Source of the DNA: Ruminococcus sp. AF41-9
Lineage (GTDB): Bacteria > Bacillota > Clostridia > Lachnospirales > Lachnospiraceae
Assembly (NCBI RefSeq): GCF_003477525.1
Contig: NZ_QUDO01000041.1
Location: 1-33,672, forward strand
Direction: 5' to 3'
DNA length: 33,672 nucleotides
Shown: piece by piece, positions 6,038 to 14,999 of the stretch
Layout: every line of letters begins with the position of its first letter
Position numbering within the stretch: the stretch's first letter is position 1
The notes under the pieces: generated by a model
Databases searched by the model: none
Told to the model about the DNA's origin: nothing
What the model saw: only the letters and a program-made list of their open reading frames with translations
Made by a program: the position numbers and the translations under genes

Positions 6038-7540
6038 ATGAAAAACAGAAAATTATACCAGTTATTTATTGCCAGTGTGGTCAGTGCAGCTATGATGACT
6101 TCCGGAGTCAGTGTCGGGGCAGCTGATTTCAGTGATGATGCAGCTGTTGCAGCAGAGCAGAGTGTGACTTCTGAGGAGGATGCAGCACCGGTAGTTGATG
6201 CAGGATCAGATTTTTCAGCAGATACAGCAGAGGCCACTTCTGATGTGGCTATTGATTCAACAAATTTCCCGGATGAACAGTTCCGTATCTACTTACAGAA
6301 TAATTTTGATCTTGATAATGATGGAAAGCTTTCTGCATCTGAGATCAGTGCGGCAAAAACCATCAATGTGTCAGGACTTGGTATTTCAAAACTGACCGGT
6401 ATTGAATATTTTACTTCACTGACAGAGCTGAATGCTTCTGATAATAAACTTAGTTCTGTAAATCTTACAAAGAATACGAAACTTACCTATATTAATGTGG
6501 GAAAGAACAGTTTGAAAACCCTGGATCTGAGCAAATGTACAAAAATGCAGATTGTAGTATATTCTAATAATCAGCTGACTAAGGTTACCATGCCTGCAAA
6601 GAAGTATCTGGGTAATCTGGATTATGTGGATGCAAGTTATAATAAATTTACAACACAGGCAAATGCAGGTCTGAATATTGGTGACAGTGAGGCAGTTGGA
6701 AGTCTTTCACAGGTAAATGCAAGCAACAATGCGATCACATCTTTTAACTGTGCCGGATTTGTGGGAATCCTGGATCTGAGAAATAATAAGATTGCAACGT
6801 TATCTTTGTCCAATGACACAGAGGGATGCCAGGCTACAGCACTTTATATCGACGGAAATACTCTGAGCAAAACAAGTTCTGTTGATTTTACTCCGGAGTG
6901 GATTAATGTGCCGCAGCAGTTCAGCTGTGACACAGCCGTAGCAAGTAAAGTAAAAATGGTAAAATCCAAATTGTCAGGAAGTGCTACATGGAATAAAGTG
7001 ACTCTGAGCATTGGTTCCAGCTCTAATGATGCAACTTATAAACTTCAGAGAAAGACCGGAAGCGGTTCTTATAAGACAATTAAGACATGGGGCGAGGGAG
7101 AACTGGATGATCCGGAATTTGGTGATACTTATACAGATCCTTCTGTAACACCGGGAACAACTTATACTTACAGACTGCTTACTACGGTCCAGGTACAGGA
7201 TGCCAACAGAGAACTGAAATCTTATACCAATACTTCTTCTGCTCTGACATTAAAGGTTACAGGAAGTACACCGTCAGTCACAGTAAAATCTTCCAAGACC
7301 CGTACAGCTACAGTTACCTGGAAGGCTGTATCCGGAGCAAGTGGATATGATGTATATTATGGAACTTCCAAGGCGAAGGTTACATCTACAGTTAAAAAAG
7401 GAACAAAAGCACTGACAGTAACCAAGAGAAAACTGACCAAGAATAAAACTTATTATTTCAGAGTACGTGCATATAAAGTGATCAATGGTAAGAAGGTATA
7501 TACTGCTTACAGCAGTGTAAAATCTGTAAAGGTGAAATAA
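6038..7540 (+). CDS. Secreted leucine-rich-repeat protein with EF-hand and fibronectin-like domain
   Basis: A 500-residue exported protein. Signal peptide (about 1-28, cleavage near SVGA-AD), an acidic Ala/Ser/Asp linker to about 75, an EF-hand/dockerin-like loop DLDNDGKLSASE (91-102), short leucine-rich repeats of internalin/BspA style to about 280 (LTELNASDNKLSSVNL, LTYINVGKNSLKTLDL), a beta-rich segment, and a C-terminal fibronectin type III module (ATVTWKAVSGASGYDVYYG to the end) of the kind found in Lachnospiraceae surface proteins. No LPXTG or other anchor is present, so it is probably released or held by the basic C-terminal module. The upstream ATG at 6029 is only 3 nt from AGGAG (6021-6025); 6038 fits the ribosome binding site better. 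A role in adhesion or binding is inference. Confidence 0.85.
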   Translation: MKNRKLYQLFIASVVSAAMMTSGVSVGAADFSDDAAVAAEQSVTSEEDAAPVVDAGSDFSADTAEATSDVAIDSTNFPDEQFRIYLQNNFDLDNDGKLSASEISAAKTINVSGLGISKLTGIEYFTSLTELNASDNKLSSVNLTKNTKLTYINVGKNSLKTLDLSKCTKMQIVVYSNNQLTKVTMPAKKYLGNLDYVDASYNKFTTQANAGLNIGDSEAVGSLSQVNASNNAITSFNCAGFVGILDLRNNKIATLSLSNDTEGCQATALYIDGNTLSKTSSVDFTPEWINVPQQFSCDTAVASKVKMVKSKLSGSATWNKVTLSIGSSSNDATYKLQRKTGSGSYKTIKTWGEGELDDPEFGDTYTDPSVTPGTTYTYRLLTTVQVQDANRELKSYTNTSSALTLKVTGSTPSVTVKSSKTRTATVTWKAVSGASGYDVYYGTSKAKVTSTVKKGTKALTVTKRKLTKNKTYYFRVRAYKVINGKKVYTAYSSVKSVKVK

Positions 7541-7620
7541 CAAACAGATTTGCTTACAGGCAGAAAATATGAGAGAAGCAGACTGCAGGTAACAGGCGGT
7601 ATGTGAATGGTATCATGTGG

Positions 7621-7661
7621 AAAGGAGCATGCAGTACATCCGGTATGTACGATGCTCCTTT
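7621..7661 (+). terminator. Terminator after the leucine-rich protein
   Basis: AAAGGAGCAT (7621-7630) pairs with ATGCTCCTTT (7652-7661), with an inner GTACAT/ATGTAC stem. The 3' T-run is short. Confidence 0.65.
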
Positions 7662-7698
7662 CCTGATAAAATTGCACTTATTGTATGTTTTTTAGCTA

Positions 7699-7762
7699 TT
7701 TGAAAAAAAATTAAAAAAATTTCAAATTTCCTATTGACTTTTATTCAAACATCGGTTATTAT
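7699..7762 (+). promoter_or_regulatory. tRNA promoter with A/T-tract UP element
   Basis: TTGACT (7734-7739), 17-bp spacer, TATTAT (7757-7762). Immediately upstream are A and T tracts in an inverted repeat (ATTTGAAA at 7699-7706, TTTCAAAT at 7720-7727), as expected of an UP element. Transcription would start about 34 nt before the tRNA. Confidence 0.8.
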
Positions 7763-7802
7763 AAATGAGCAGTCGAGAGAACGGCTGATAAATAAAGGAA
7801 AT

Positions 7803-7886
7803 GCAGAAGTGGCGGAATTGGCAGACGCGCAGGCTTCAGGTGCCTGTGGTAGCAATATCGTGTGGGTTCAAGTCCCATCTTCTGCA
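7803..7886 (+). tRNA. tRNA-Leu (anticodon CAG)
   Basis: An 84-nt class II tRNA. The acceptor arms GCAGAAG (7803-7809) and CTTCTGC (7879-7885) pair perfectly, with discriminator A at 7886; CCA is not encoded. The anticodon stem CAGGC/GCCTG encloses the loop TTCAGGT, giving anticodon CAG (7837-7839), which reads CUG. A long variable arm follows, and the T arm carries GGTTCAAGTCC. The class II variable arm and the discriminator A fit leucine. Confidence 0.97.
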
Positions 7887-7902
7887 TTATTTTTTTGCCC
7901 TG

Positions 7903-7930
7903 AAGGAGCTTCTTGTGAAGCTCCTTTATT
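7903..7930 (+). terminator. Intrinsic terminator of the tRNA gene
   Basis: AAGGAGCTTC (7903-7912), TTGT loop, GAAGCTCCTT (7917-7926) and a T-rich tail. Confidence 0.9.
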
Positions 7931-7991
7931 TAATGTTTTTATACAAAAAGTTTTTTGGTACAAACATAATTATTTTTAGTGTTGCATAAGG

Positions 7992-8020
7992 TTGAAAAAA
8001 GCACTTTGCTGTGATACAAT
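7992..8020 (+). promoter_or_regulatory. Promoter of carAB
   Basis: TTGAAA (7992-7997), 17-bp spacer, TACAAT (8015-8020), with TG at 8012-8013. The leader is about 56 nt. No PyrR-type anti-antiterminator or attenuator is visible in it. Confidence 0.8.
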
Positions 8021-8082
8021 CTTGAAGATTTAGGAAAAAATAAGTGAGACATAAAGAATAAACGATAAGAAAGGGAGATTGT

Positions 8083-9159
8083 ATGAAAGCATTTCTGATA
8101 TTAGAAGATGGCCATGTGTTCAAAGGTACAAGCATTGGTTCAACAAGAGACGTTATCAGCGAAATCGTCTTTAATACTTCCATGACAGGTTATCTGGAGG
8201 TAATGACCGACCCTTCCTATGCAGGACAGGCAGTATGTATGACCTATCCTCTGATTGGGAACTACGGAATCTGTTATGATGACCAGGAGTCATCTAAACC
8301 ATGGGTGGACGGTTTTATTGTCCGCGAATTATCCCGTGTCCCAAGTAATTTCAGAAGCGTGGACACGATTCAGCATTTCTTAACAAAACATGATATTCCA
8401 GGTATTGCCGGAATTGATACCAGAGCATTGACGAAGATCCTTCGTGAGAAAGGTACCATGAACGGTATGATCACCGTCAATGAAAATTACGATTTAGATA
8501 CAATTATCCCCCAGTTAAAAGCATATACAACAGGTAAGGTAGTAGAGAAGGTAACATGCCGCGAGAAAGAAGTCTTAAAAGGAGATGGTCCGAAAGTAGC
8601 ACTTCTTGACCTGGGAGCAAAGAAAAACATTGCACGTTCCCTGAATGAAAGAGGATGTGAGGTTACAATTTATCCGGCACTGACACCTGCGGAAGAGATC
8701 CTGGAGGCAAATCCGGATGGCATTATGTTAAGTAACGGCCCTGGAGATCCAAAGGAATGTACTTCTATTATAAAGGAAATAAAAAAATTATACGATTCTG
8801 AAGTTCCGATCTTTGCAATCTGTCTTGGACATCAGCTTATGGCTCTTGCAACAGGTGGAGATACCCATAAGATGAAATACGGACACAGAGGCGGAAACCA
8901 TCCGGTTAAAGACCTTGCAACAGGACGTGTTTACATTTCTTCCCAGAACCATGGCTATGTAGTAGATGCTGAGGGACTTGAAGAGAAAAACATTGCAAAA
9001 CCTGCATTCGTTAACGTCAATGACGGCACAAACGAAGGTATGGCATACGAAGGAAAGAATATCTTTACTGTACAGTTCCATCCTGAAGCATGCCCGGGAC
9101 CGCAGGATTCCAGTTACCTGTTTGACAGATTTATGGATATGATGGGAGGAAATAAATAA
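8083..9159 (+). CDS. carA: Carbamoyl-phosphate synthase, small (glutaminase) subunit
   Basis: A 358-residue glutamine amidotransferase subunit that hydrolyses glutamine and passes ammonia to CarB to make carbamoyl phosphate for pyrimidines and arginine. The N-terminal CPSase small-chain domain is about 1-135. The class I glutaminase domain (about 170-355) has the nucleophile Cys247 in FAICLGHQ and the His333/Glu335 pair in [10 protein letters not shown]. Length is normal. The ribosome binding site AAAGGGAG precedes the ATG. Its stop codon overlaps the carB start (TAATG at 9157-9161), so the two subunits are translationally coupled. Confidence 0.97.
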   Translation: MKAFLILEDGHVFKGTSIGSTRDVISEIVFNTSMTGYLEVMTDPSYAGQAVCMTYPLIGNYGICYDDQESSKPWVDGFIVRELSRVPSNFRSVDTIQHFLTKHDIPGIAGIDTRALTKILREKGTMNGMITVNENYDLDTIIPQLKAYTTGKVVEKVTCREKEVLKGDGPKVALLDLGAKKNIARSLNERGCEVTIYPALTPAEEILEANPDGIMLSNGPGDPKECTSIIKEIKKLYDSEVPIFAICLGHQLMALATGGDTHKMKYGHRGGNHPVKDLATGRVYISSQNHGYVVDAEGLEEKNIAKPAFVNVNDGTNEGMAYEGKNIFTVQFHPEACPGPQDSSYLFDRFMDMMGGNK

Positions 9160-10589
9160 TGCCAAGAAATAAAGACATTAAAAAAGTACTTGTAATTGGT
9201 TCCGGCCCGATTATCATCGGCCAGGCAGCAGAGTTTGACTATGCAGGAACACAGGCATGCCGTTCCCTGAAGGAAGAAGGCATTGAGGTTGTTCTTCTTA
9301 ATTCCAACCCTGCAACCATCATGACAGATAAAGATATCGCTGACAGAGTTTATATCGAGCCTCTGACAGTAGAAGTAGTAGAACAGCTTATCCTGAAAGA
9401 GAAACCGGACAGCGTCCTTCCTACACTGGGCGGCCAGGCGGGATTAAACCTTGCTATGGAGCTGGATGAGAAAGGTTTCCTGAAAGAACACAATATAAGA
9501 CTGATCGGTACCACAGCTCTGACCATCAAGAAGGCAGAGGACCGTCAGGAATTTAAAGATACCATGGAGAAGATCGGTGAGCCGATCGCAGCATCCAAGG
9601 TTGTTACAACAGTAGAAGATGGTCTTGCATTTACAAACACCATCGGTTATCCGGTAGTTCTTCGTCCTGCTTACACACTCGGTGGAAGCGGCGGCGGTAT
9701 CGCCCATAATGAATATGAACTCCGTGAAATCCTGGAGAATGGTCTTCGTCTTTCACGTGTAGGTGAAGTACTGGTAGAACGATGCATCGCAGGATGGAAA
9801 GAGATTGAATACGAAGTAATGCGTGACAGTGCAGGAAACTGCATCACAGTCTGCAACATGGAGAACATCGACCCGGTTGGTGTTCACACAGGTGACTCCA
9901 TCGTAGTGGCTCCGTCCCAGACACTTGGAGACAAAGAATATCAGATGCTCCGTACTTCTGCGTTGAATATCATCACAGAGCTTGGAATCACAGGCGGATG
10001 TAACGTTCAGTACGCTCTGAAACCGGACAGCTTTGAATACTGTGTTATCGAGGTTAACCCGCGTGTAAGTCGTTCCTCTGCACTTGCAAGTAAGGCAACC
10101 GGTTACCCGATCGCAAAGGTTGCAGCAAAGATTGCTCTGGGTTACACACTGGATGAGATTCCGAACGCAATTACAGGAAAAACATACGCAAGTTTCGAGC
10201 CAATGCTTGACTACTGTGTAGTTAAGATTCCGAGACTTCCATTCGATAAATTTATCACTGCAAAGAGAACCCTTACTACTCAGATGAAAGCGACCGGTGA
10301 GGTTATGAGTATCTGCCATAACTTCGAAGGTGCTCTGATGAAAGCCATCCGTTCTCTGGAGCAGCACGTAGACAGCCTGATGTCCTATGACTTCACACAG
10401 CTTACAGATGAGGAACTTCTCGCAGAGCTGGAGATCGTAGATGACCGCAGAATCTGGAAGATCGCAGAAGCCATCCGCCGTGGTATGCCGCAGTCCATGC
10501 TTCACGATATCACAAAGATTGATATCTGGTTCATTGATAAACTGGCGATCCTTGTGGGAATGGAAAATGCCTTAAGACCAGAAAGCTGA
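9159..10589 (+). CDS. carB: carB, N-terminal fragment (frameshifted)
   Basis: This encodes the first 476 residues of the carbamoyl-phosphate synthase large subunit, the half that makes carboxyphosphate and carbamate. The opening Rossmann-like segment [21 protein letters not shown] and the ATP-grasp glycine loop GGSGGG (175-180) are intact, as is [20 protein letters not shown]. The frame then runs into TGA at 10587-10589 after LRPES. The next codons in another frame continue the protein as [18 protein letters not shown], so one base is missing, most simply an A in the AAA at 10582-10584. As written, the fragment lacks the oligomerisation, second ATP-grasp and MGS domains and could not make carbamoyl phosphate alone. 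Confidence 0.93.
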   Translation: MPRNKDIKKVLVIGSGPIIIGQAAEFDYAGTQACRSLKEEGIEVVLLNSNPATIMTDKDIADRVYIEPLTVEVVEQLILKEKPDSVLPTLGGQAGLNLAMELDEKGFLKEHNIRLIGTTALTIKKAEDRQEFKDTMEKIGEPIAASKVVTTVEDGLAFTNTIGYPVVLRPAYTLGGSGGGIAHNEYELREILENGLRLSRVGEVLVERCIAGWKEIEYEVMRDSAGNCITVCNMENIDPVGVHTGDSIVVAPSQTLGDKEYQMLRTSALNIITELGITGGCNVQYALKPDSFEYCVIEVNPRVSRSSALASKATGYPIAKVAAKIALGYTLDEIPNAITGKTYASFEPMLDYCVVKIPRLPFDKFITAKRTLTTQMKATGEVMSICHNFEGALMKAIRSLEQHVDSLMSYDFTQLTDEELLAELEIVDDRRIWKIAEAIRRGMPQSMLHDITKIDIWFIDKLAILVGMENALRPES

Positions 10590-10618
10590 CAAAAGAGCTC
10601 CTTCTGGAAGCAAAACGC

Positions 10619-12373
10619 ATGGAATTCCCGGACTATATCATTGCACGTCTGACAGGTAAAACGGAAGATGAGATCAAAGCTCTCCGTGAAGAATATCAGA
10701 TCAAAGCAGCATATAAGATGGTTGATACCTGCGCAGCAGAGTTTGCAGCAGCGACACCATATTACTATTCTGTATACGGAGATGAAGGTACAGAAAATGA
10801 AGCAGTGGCAACACCGGATAAGAAAAAAATCCTGGTACTTGGTTCCGGTCCGATCCGTATCGGTCAGGGTATCGAGTTCGACTTCTGTTCTGTACACTGT
10901 ACATGGGCATTCGCAAAAGAAGGCTATGAGACAATCATCATCAACAACAACCCGGAAACAGTAAGTACAGACTTCGATATCGCAGACAAACTGTATTTCG
11001 AGCCTCTGACACCGGAAGATGTTGAGAACGTTGTAAATATCGAGAAACCGGACGGAGCAGTCGTACAGTTCGGTGGACAGACAGCAATCAAACTGACAGA
11101 AGCACTTACAAAGATGGGTGTGAAGATTCTCGGAACATCTGCTGAGAACGTTGACGCAGCAGAGGACCGTGAGCTCTTCGATGAGATCCTTGAACAGTGC
11201 CAGATCCCGAGACCAAAGGGACACACTGTATTTACCGCAGAGGAAGCAAAGAAAGCGGCCAACGAACTTGGTTATCCGGTTCTGGTTCGTCCTTCCTATG
11301 TACTTGGCGGCCAGGGTATGAGAATTGCTGTAAGTGACGAGGATGTAGAAGAGTATATCGGTGTGATCAACCAGATTGCACAGGAACACCCGATCCTTGT
11401 TGATAAATATCTGATGGGTAAAGAAATCGAAGTTGATGCCGTATGCGACGGAGAAGACATTCTGATTCCTGGTATCATGGAGCATATCGAACGTGCCGGA
11501 ATCCACTCCGGTGACAGTATCTCCGTATATCCGGCTAAGACCATCAGCGCGAAAGCAAAAGAAACAATCGCAGAATACACCAAACGTCTTGCAAGAGCAC
11601 TGCATGTTATCGGTATGATCAACATCCAGTTCATCGTTCTTGGAGATGATGTATATGTGATCGAAGTTAACCCGCGTTCCAGCCGTACGGTACCGTACAT
11701 CAGCAAGGTAACCGGAATCCCGATCGTTCCGCTTGCAACTAAGGTAATTCTTGGATACAAACTGAAAGACATGGGTTATGAGCCAGGACTTCAGCCGGAG
11801 GCAAAACACTATGCGATCAAGATGCCGGTATTCTCCTTCGAGAAGATCCGTGGTGCTGATATCAGCCTTGGACCGGAAATGAAATCCACAGGTGAGTGCC
11901 TTGGTATCGCTGAGACATTCAACGAAGCACTTTACAAAGCATTTATCGGAGCCGGTATTCGTCTTCCGAAATATAAGAACATGATCATCACAGTCAAGGA
12001 CGAAGACAAACAGGATATCATCCCGATCGCAAGAAGATTCGAAGCACTTGGCTACAGAATCTACGCTACATTGGGAACTGCAAAAGTTCTTAAAGAAAAC
12101 GGAATCAAGGTTATCCGTACAAATAAACTGGAGCAGCCTGCACCGAACCTTATGGACCTTATCCTTGGCCATAAGATTGATGTTGTCATCGATACACCGC
12201 CGCAGGGTGTTGAGCATCAGAAAGACGGATTTGTCATCAGACGTAACGCCATCGAGACAGGTGTCAATGTCCTCACTTCTCTGGATACAGCAGAAGCACT
12301 GGCAACCAGCCTTGAGAACACAGATCTGAATAAATTATCTCTTATTGATATTGCTACGATCGCAAGAAGATAA
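10619..12373 (+). CDS. carB: carB, C-terminal fragment (frameshifted)
   Basis: This encodes the remaining 584 residues of the CarB chain; homologous sequence actually starts at about 10585, upstream of this ATG, which has no ribosome binding site. It contains the end of the oligomerisation domain, the second CPSase half beginning KKILVLGSGPIRIGQGIEFDFCS, the second ATP-grasp loop (VLGGQGMRIAV) and the C-terminal MGS-like domain (HKIDVVIDTPPQG), which binds allosteric effectors. Total CarB length after repairing the frameshift is about 1,071 residues, the family norm. Natural two-piece CarB proteins exist in a few thermophiles, but the out-of-frame join and missing start signals argue for a lesion or sequence error. 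Confidence 0.93.
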   Translation: MEFPDYIIARLTGKTEDEIKALREEYQIKAAYKMVDTCAAEFAAATPYYYSVYGDEGTENEAVATPDKKKILVLGSGPIRIGQGIEFDFCSVHCTWAFAKEGYETIIINNNPETVSTDFDIADKLYFEPLTPEDVENVVNIEKPDGAVVQFGGQTAIKLTEALTKMGVKILGTSAENVDAAEDRELFDEILEQCQIPRPKGHTVFTAEEAKKAANELGYPVLVRPSYVLGGQGMRIAVSDEDVEEYIGVINQIAQEHPILVDKYLMGKEIEVDAVCDGEDILIPGIMEHIERAGIHSGDSISVYPAKTISAKAKETIAEYTKRLARALHVIGMINIQFIVLGDDVYVIEVNPRSSRTVPYISKVTGIPIVPLATKVILGYKLKDMGYEPGLQPEAKHYAIKMPVFSFEKIRGADISLGPEMKSTGECLGIAETFNEALYKAFIGAGIRLPKYKNMIITVKDEDKQDIIPIARRFEALGYRIYATLGTAKVLKENGIKVIRTNKLEQPAPNLMDLILGHKIDVVIDTPPQGVEHQKDGFVIRRNAIETGVNVLTSLDTAEALATSLENTDLNKLSLIDIATIARR

Positions 12374-12410
12374 TTTTAAAGCAGATAAATGATATAGTAT
12401 AAAATGAAAA

Positions 12411-12460
12411 GACAGCAGTTGCATTTTCTTTGTGGAAGATGGCAGCTGCTGTCATATTTT
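12411..12460 (+). terminator. Terminator after carB
   Basis: A 12-bp stem, GACAGCAGTTGC (12411-12422) with GCAGCTGCTGTC (12442-12453, one G-T pair), followed by ATATTTTA. The space from here to uppP contains a TATAAT at 12539-12544 without a good -35. Confidence 0.75.
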
Positions 12461-12585
12461 ATCTTATATGAGAATTGCTATTGTACGAAAATTGCAAATT
12501 ACAGTTGTGCTGGCATCATGGTGTGTAATATAATCATATAAGCAGATAAAAGAAAATAGATGAATGCTGTAAGAAAGGAAAGATT

Positions 12586-13488
12586 ATGGATTTTATTGAA
12601 CTGTTAAAGGTCATTTTCCTTGGGATTGTGGAGGGAATCACAGAATGGCTCCCGATCAGCAGTACCGGACATATGATCCTGGTGGATGAGTTTCTGAAAC
12701 TGAATGTGACAGAGGATTTTAAGAATCTGTTTTTCGTAGTGATCCAGCTTGGTGCGATCCTCGCGGTTGTAGTTCTCTACTGGAACAAATTGTGGCCGTT
12801 TTATATCAGACCAATTTCAAAGAAACAGCAGGCAGTGCTTAACAGGCATGGTGCAGTATCCAGAGGAATTCTTACTTTTGTGGAGAAGTTCTGTGATAAA
12901 GAGAAATGGGTACTCTGGTTTAAAATTATAGTAGCCTGTATACCGACGATTGTTATCGCACTTCCGTTTAATGATGTCATTGAAGAGAAATTTAATAACT
13001 ATGTAGTAGTTGCCATTGCACTGATCGTATATGGTATCCTCTTCATTGTCATTGAGAATTATAACAAGAGAAGAAGACCAACCTGTACAAATCTGGAAAA
13101 TCTGTCATTTAAGACTGCACTCATCATCGGTCTGTTCCAGGTACTCTCCGTAGTTCCGGGTACATCCCGCTCAGGTTCCACCATTATCGGTGGTATCCTT
13201 GCAGGAACCTCCCGTACAGTAGCAGCAGAATTTACCTTCTTCCTGGGAATCCCGGTCATGTTCGGAGCCAGTCTTCTGAAAATCCTGAAATTCGGTTTCT
13301 CTTTCACAGGAACAGAGGTGATGATCCTGATCGTGGGAATGGTAGTGGCATTTGTAGTTTCCATTATCGCGATCAAATTCCTGATGGGATACATAAAGAA
13401 ACATGACTTTAAGGCATTCGGATGGTACAGAATCGCACTTGGTATTCTGGTGCTTGGATACTTTATCGGAAAAACACTTCTTGGTTGA
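12586..13488 (+). CDS. uppP: Undecaprenyl-diphosphate phosphatase
   Basis: A 300-residue integral membrane protein (BacA/UppP family) that removes a phosphate from undecaprenyl diphosphate so the lipid carrier can be reused in cell-wall synthesis; overproduction gives bacitracin resistance in relatives. Both active-site signatures are present: [14 protein letters not shown] (16-29) and PGTSRSGST (192-200). Several hydrophobic helices span the protein. It is about 25 residues longer than the usual 265-280, owing to a charged insert near 76-108. A good AAGGAAAG site precedes the ATG. It is monocistronic between two terminators. Confidence 0.96.
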   Translation: MDFIELLKVIFLGIVEGITEWLPISSTGHMILVDEFLKLNVTEDFKNLFFVVIQLGAILAVVVLYWNKLWPFYIRPISKKQQAVLNRHGAVSRGILTFVEKFCDKEKWVLWFKIIVACIPTIVIALPFNDVIEEKFNNYVVVAIALIVYGILFIVIENYNKRRRPTCTNLENLSFKTALIIGLFQVLSVVPGTSRSGSTIIGGILAGTSRTVAAEFTFFLGIPVMFGASLLKILKFGFSFTGTEVMILIVGMVVAFVVSIIAIKFLMGYIKKHDFKAFGWYRIALGILVLGYFIGKTLLG

Positions 13489-13489
13489 T

Positions 13490-13513
13490 GCTATAAAAAG
13501 AACTTTTTATAGC
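13490..13513 (+). other. AT-rich palindrome after uppP
   Basis: GCTATAAAAAG (13490-13500) and CTTTTTATAGC (13503-13513) form a perfect inverted repeat with only AA between, directly after the stop codon. It may be an mRNA-end structure. Confidence 0.4.
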
Positions 13514-13536
13514 AGTCCTCGTAAATAATGTATAAG

Positions 13537-13599
13537 AAAAGCCCTGCTGTATAAGCGGCATGTACGTCATAAGCGTATATCCCGGACAGCAGGGCTTTT
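13537..13599. terminator. Bidirectional terminator between uppP and the molybdate regulator
   Basis: AAAAGCCCTGCTGT (13537-13550) and ACAGCAGGGCTTTT (13586-13599) form a perfect 14-bp stem with A and T runs on both sides, serving the two convergent transcripts. Confidence 0.9.
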
Positions 13600-13617
13600 T
13601 ATTATGTTACAGGTTTC

Positions 13618-14556
13618 TTATATACAGATCATTTCGCCGGTATAAGAGGTATCATAACCTGTCAGATGATGAATCTCAGTTTTGAAATCTTCAGACTGTA
13701 CAATTTCCACAAGAGCAGAGAACCCCGGCTTTCTCACAGATTCCGCAGGAATTGCCAGATACATTTGCATATCAGTTACAGGGACGAAATCAAGTCCCGG
13801 AAAATAACGTGCGATCATTTCTTCTCCCAAAGCAACATTCGCTCTGTGCTCAAAAACAGCAGATGCAGATGACATATCAGAGACAGCTTCATTTCTGTAT
13901 CCGCTGATCTTTTCAGAAGAGATTCCCCGTTTTTTTAACAGACGGTCCAGATAAACCCTGCGGGCACTTCCCTTTTCACGATTCATAAAGACAACTTTCG
14001 GATCCGTCAGGTCCTCCACAGAAGAAATTTTTTCAGGATTTCCGGCTGGTACATAGAAGCCGACAGAGTATTTATATAAAGAAAGAAGTACCAGCGGGAT
14101 TCCGGGAACCAGGTGACGGATATCATCTACATCCAGACTGGTAGCAGCGATATGTGCCTTTTCGAAATACAGGGAATAAAGTCCGTTATAGTCATTCATA
14201 TGAGACTGCAGGACAGGAAGCCCATCAGGATGAGCGGACATTTTGCCGAGAAGAAGTTCCAGGGCAGCAGAAGTCTGGCCGCCTAAAATGATACCACTGG
14301 AATGAAGCAGATAATCCCTCTTCAGCAGAGAGCTCTCAGGTTCAAAATTAACAGAAGTGTACGGAATATCCTGCCCGCTTCCGAAATTGCCGGAACTGCT
14401 TCTGTTAAGATACTGTGTCAACTGTTCTTCGCTGACCCTGAGCTGTTTTCCGATTTTGGAAGATTCCAGCTCACCGCGCTTGATAAGTTCATAGACCGTC
14501 GTCTTCTTGATCTTCAGACGGTCTGCGACTTCCTGAGCTGTAAAAAGCTTATTCAT
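13618..14556 (-). CDS. HTH regulator with periplasmic-binding-protein-like effector domain (molybdate locus)
   Basis: A 312-residue one-component regulator. Residues 1-52 are an excisionase/MerR-like helix-turn-helix (LFTAQEVADRLKIKKTTVYELIKRGELESSKIGKQLRV). From about 85 a PBP-like domain follows (HSSGIILGGQTSAALELLL, later SVEDLTDPKVVFMNREKGSARRVYLD), related to ModA/TupA-like sensors. This fusion is typically found beside molybdate or tungstate transporters and probably senses the oxyanion or a cofactor product. ATG at 14556 is chosen; the frame also allows TTG at 14559. Its start overlaps the end of the Mop gene by 8 bp, suggesting coupling. It likely controls the divergent modABC; repressor or activator cannot be told. 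Confidence 0.85.
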   Translation of the reverse strand: MNKLFTAQEVADRLKIKKTTVYELIKRGELESSKIGKQLRVSEEQLTQYLNRSSSGNFGSGQDIPYTSVNFEPESSLLKRDYLLHSSGIILGGQTSAALELLLGKMSAHPDGLPVLQSHMNDYNGLYSLYFEKAHIAATSLDVDDIRHLVPGIPLVLLSLYKYSVGFYVPAGNPEKISSVEDLTDPKVVFMNREKGSARRVYLDRLLKKRGISSEKISGYRNEAVSDMSSASAVFEHRANVALGEEMIARYFPGLDFVPVTDMQMYLAIPAESVRKPGFSALVEIVQSEDFKTEIHHLTGYDTSYTGEMICI

Positions 14557-14761
14557 CAATACCTACCATAACATTAGTAGCTTTGATCACTGCATAAGCA
14601 TCAGAACCAACTTTCAGGTTTAATTCGTCAACTGCTGCGCAGGAGATAGTTGCTGTGATGATGTTTCCACCACCGATATCAATAGAAACGATGGAGTTTA
14701 CAGCTCCGTTGTTGATGCTTACTACTTTTCCTTTTAACTGATTACGTGCACTTAATTTCAT
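14549..14761 (-). CDS. Mop-type molybdopterin/molybdate-binding protein (single TOBE domain)
   Basis: A 70-residue protein made of one Mop/TOBE domain (SARNQLKGKVVSINNGAVNS to IKATNVMVGID), the unit that assembles into hexamers and binds molybdate or tungstate in the cytoplasm, giving storage and buffering. The sequence starts and ends exactly at the domain limits. GAGGT stands upstream of the ATG. It is first in a two-gene leftward operon with the regulator and is divergent from modABC. The Mo versus W preference is unknown. Confidence 0.92.
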   Translation of the reverse strand: MKLSARNQLKGKVVSINNGAVNSIVSIDIGGGNIITATISCAAVDELNLKVGSDAYAVIKATNVMVGIDE

Positions 14762-14790
14762 GATAATTACCTCACTGGTTATTAATTTTT

Positions 14791-14818
14791 TCTATATATG
14801 TACTTGATACCAGAGCAA
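14791..14818 (-). promoter_or_regulatory. Candidate promoter of the Mop-regulator operon
   Basis: On the minus strand: TTGCTC (14813-14818), 16-bp spacer, TATAGA (14791-14796), about 30 bp upstream of the Mop start. Confidence 0.45.
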
Positions 14819-14865
14819 AGGCAGGAAAGTTATTTTTGTCAGTAATAATAAGGTTTTCCGCCTGC

Positions 14866-14881
14866 TATCATTTCTATGATA
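14866..14881. promoter_or_regulatory. Palindromic operator candidate between the mod operons
   Basis: TATCAT-TTCT-ATGATA is a perfect 6-4-6 palindrome. It lies 16 bp upstream of the modA -35 and about 50 bp upstream of the Mop -35, well placed for the adjacent regulator to act on both promoters. Confidence 0.45.
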
Positions 14882-14897
14882 ACATATACAAATAAAA

Positions 14898-14926
14898 TTG
14901 ACAAGAATGCAAAAGTTTTGTACAAT
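14898..14926 (+). promoter_or_regulatory. Promoter of modABC
   Basis: TTGACA (14898-14903), 17-bp spacer, TACAAT (14921-14926). The leader of about 67 nt contains short direct repeats of ATCAAACCAA (14957-14979 area) before the ribosome binding site AAAGGCGG. Confidence 0.85.
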
Positions 14927-14999
14927 AGACACAAAAGGAAACAAAACTGAATAAAATCAAATCAAACCAAATCAAACCAAATAAAAGGCGGTAAAAAAC

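Noticed and set aside
7734..7989. Small open frames across the tRNA-Leu gene
   Set aside because: They overlap a complete tRNA with its promoter and terminator and lack ribosome binding sites.
10502..12217. A 571-codon open frame on the minus strand opposite carB
   Set aside because: It is a codon-usage shadow of the conserved CarB coding sequence: rich in Cys, Phe and Asp, with no domain and no ribosome binding site.
9159..12373. A naturally two-gene CarB as in some thermophiles
   Set aside because: The second ORF has no start signal, homologous sequence extends upstream of its ATG, and one added base rebuilds the normal join.
14952..14988. CRISPR-like short repeats (ATCAAACCAA) before modA
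   Set aside because: They are direct tandem repeats of about 10 bp without spacers, inside a short mRNA leader.
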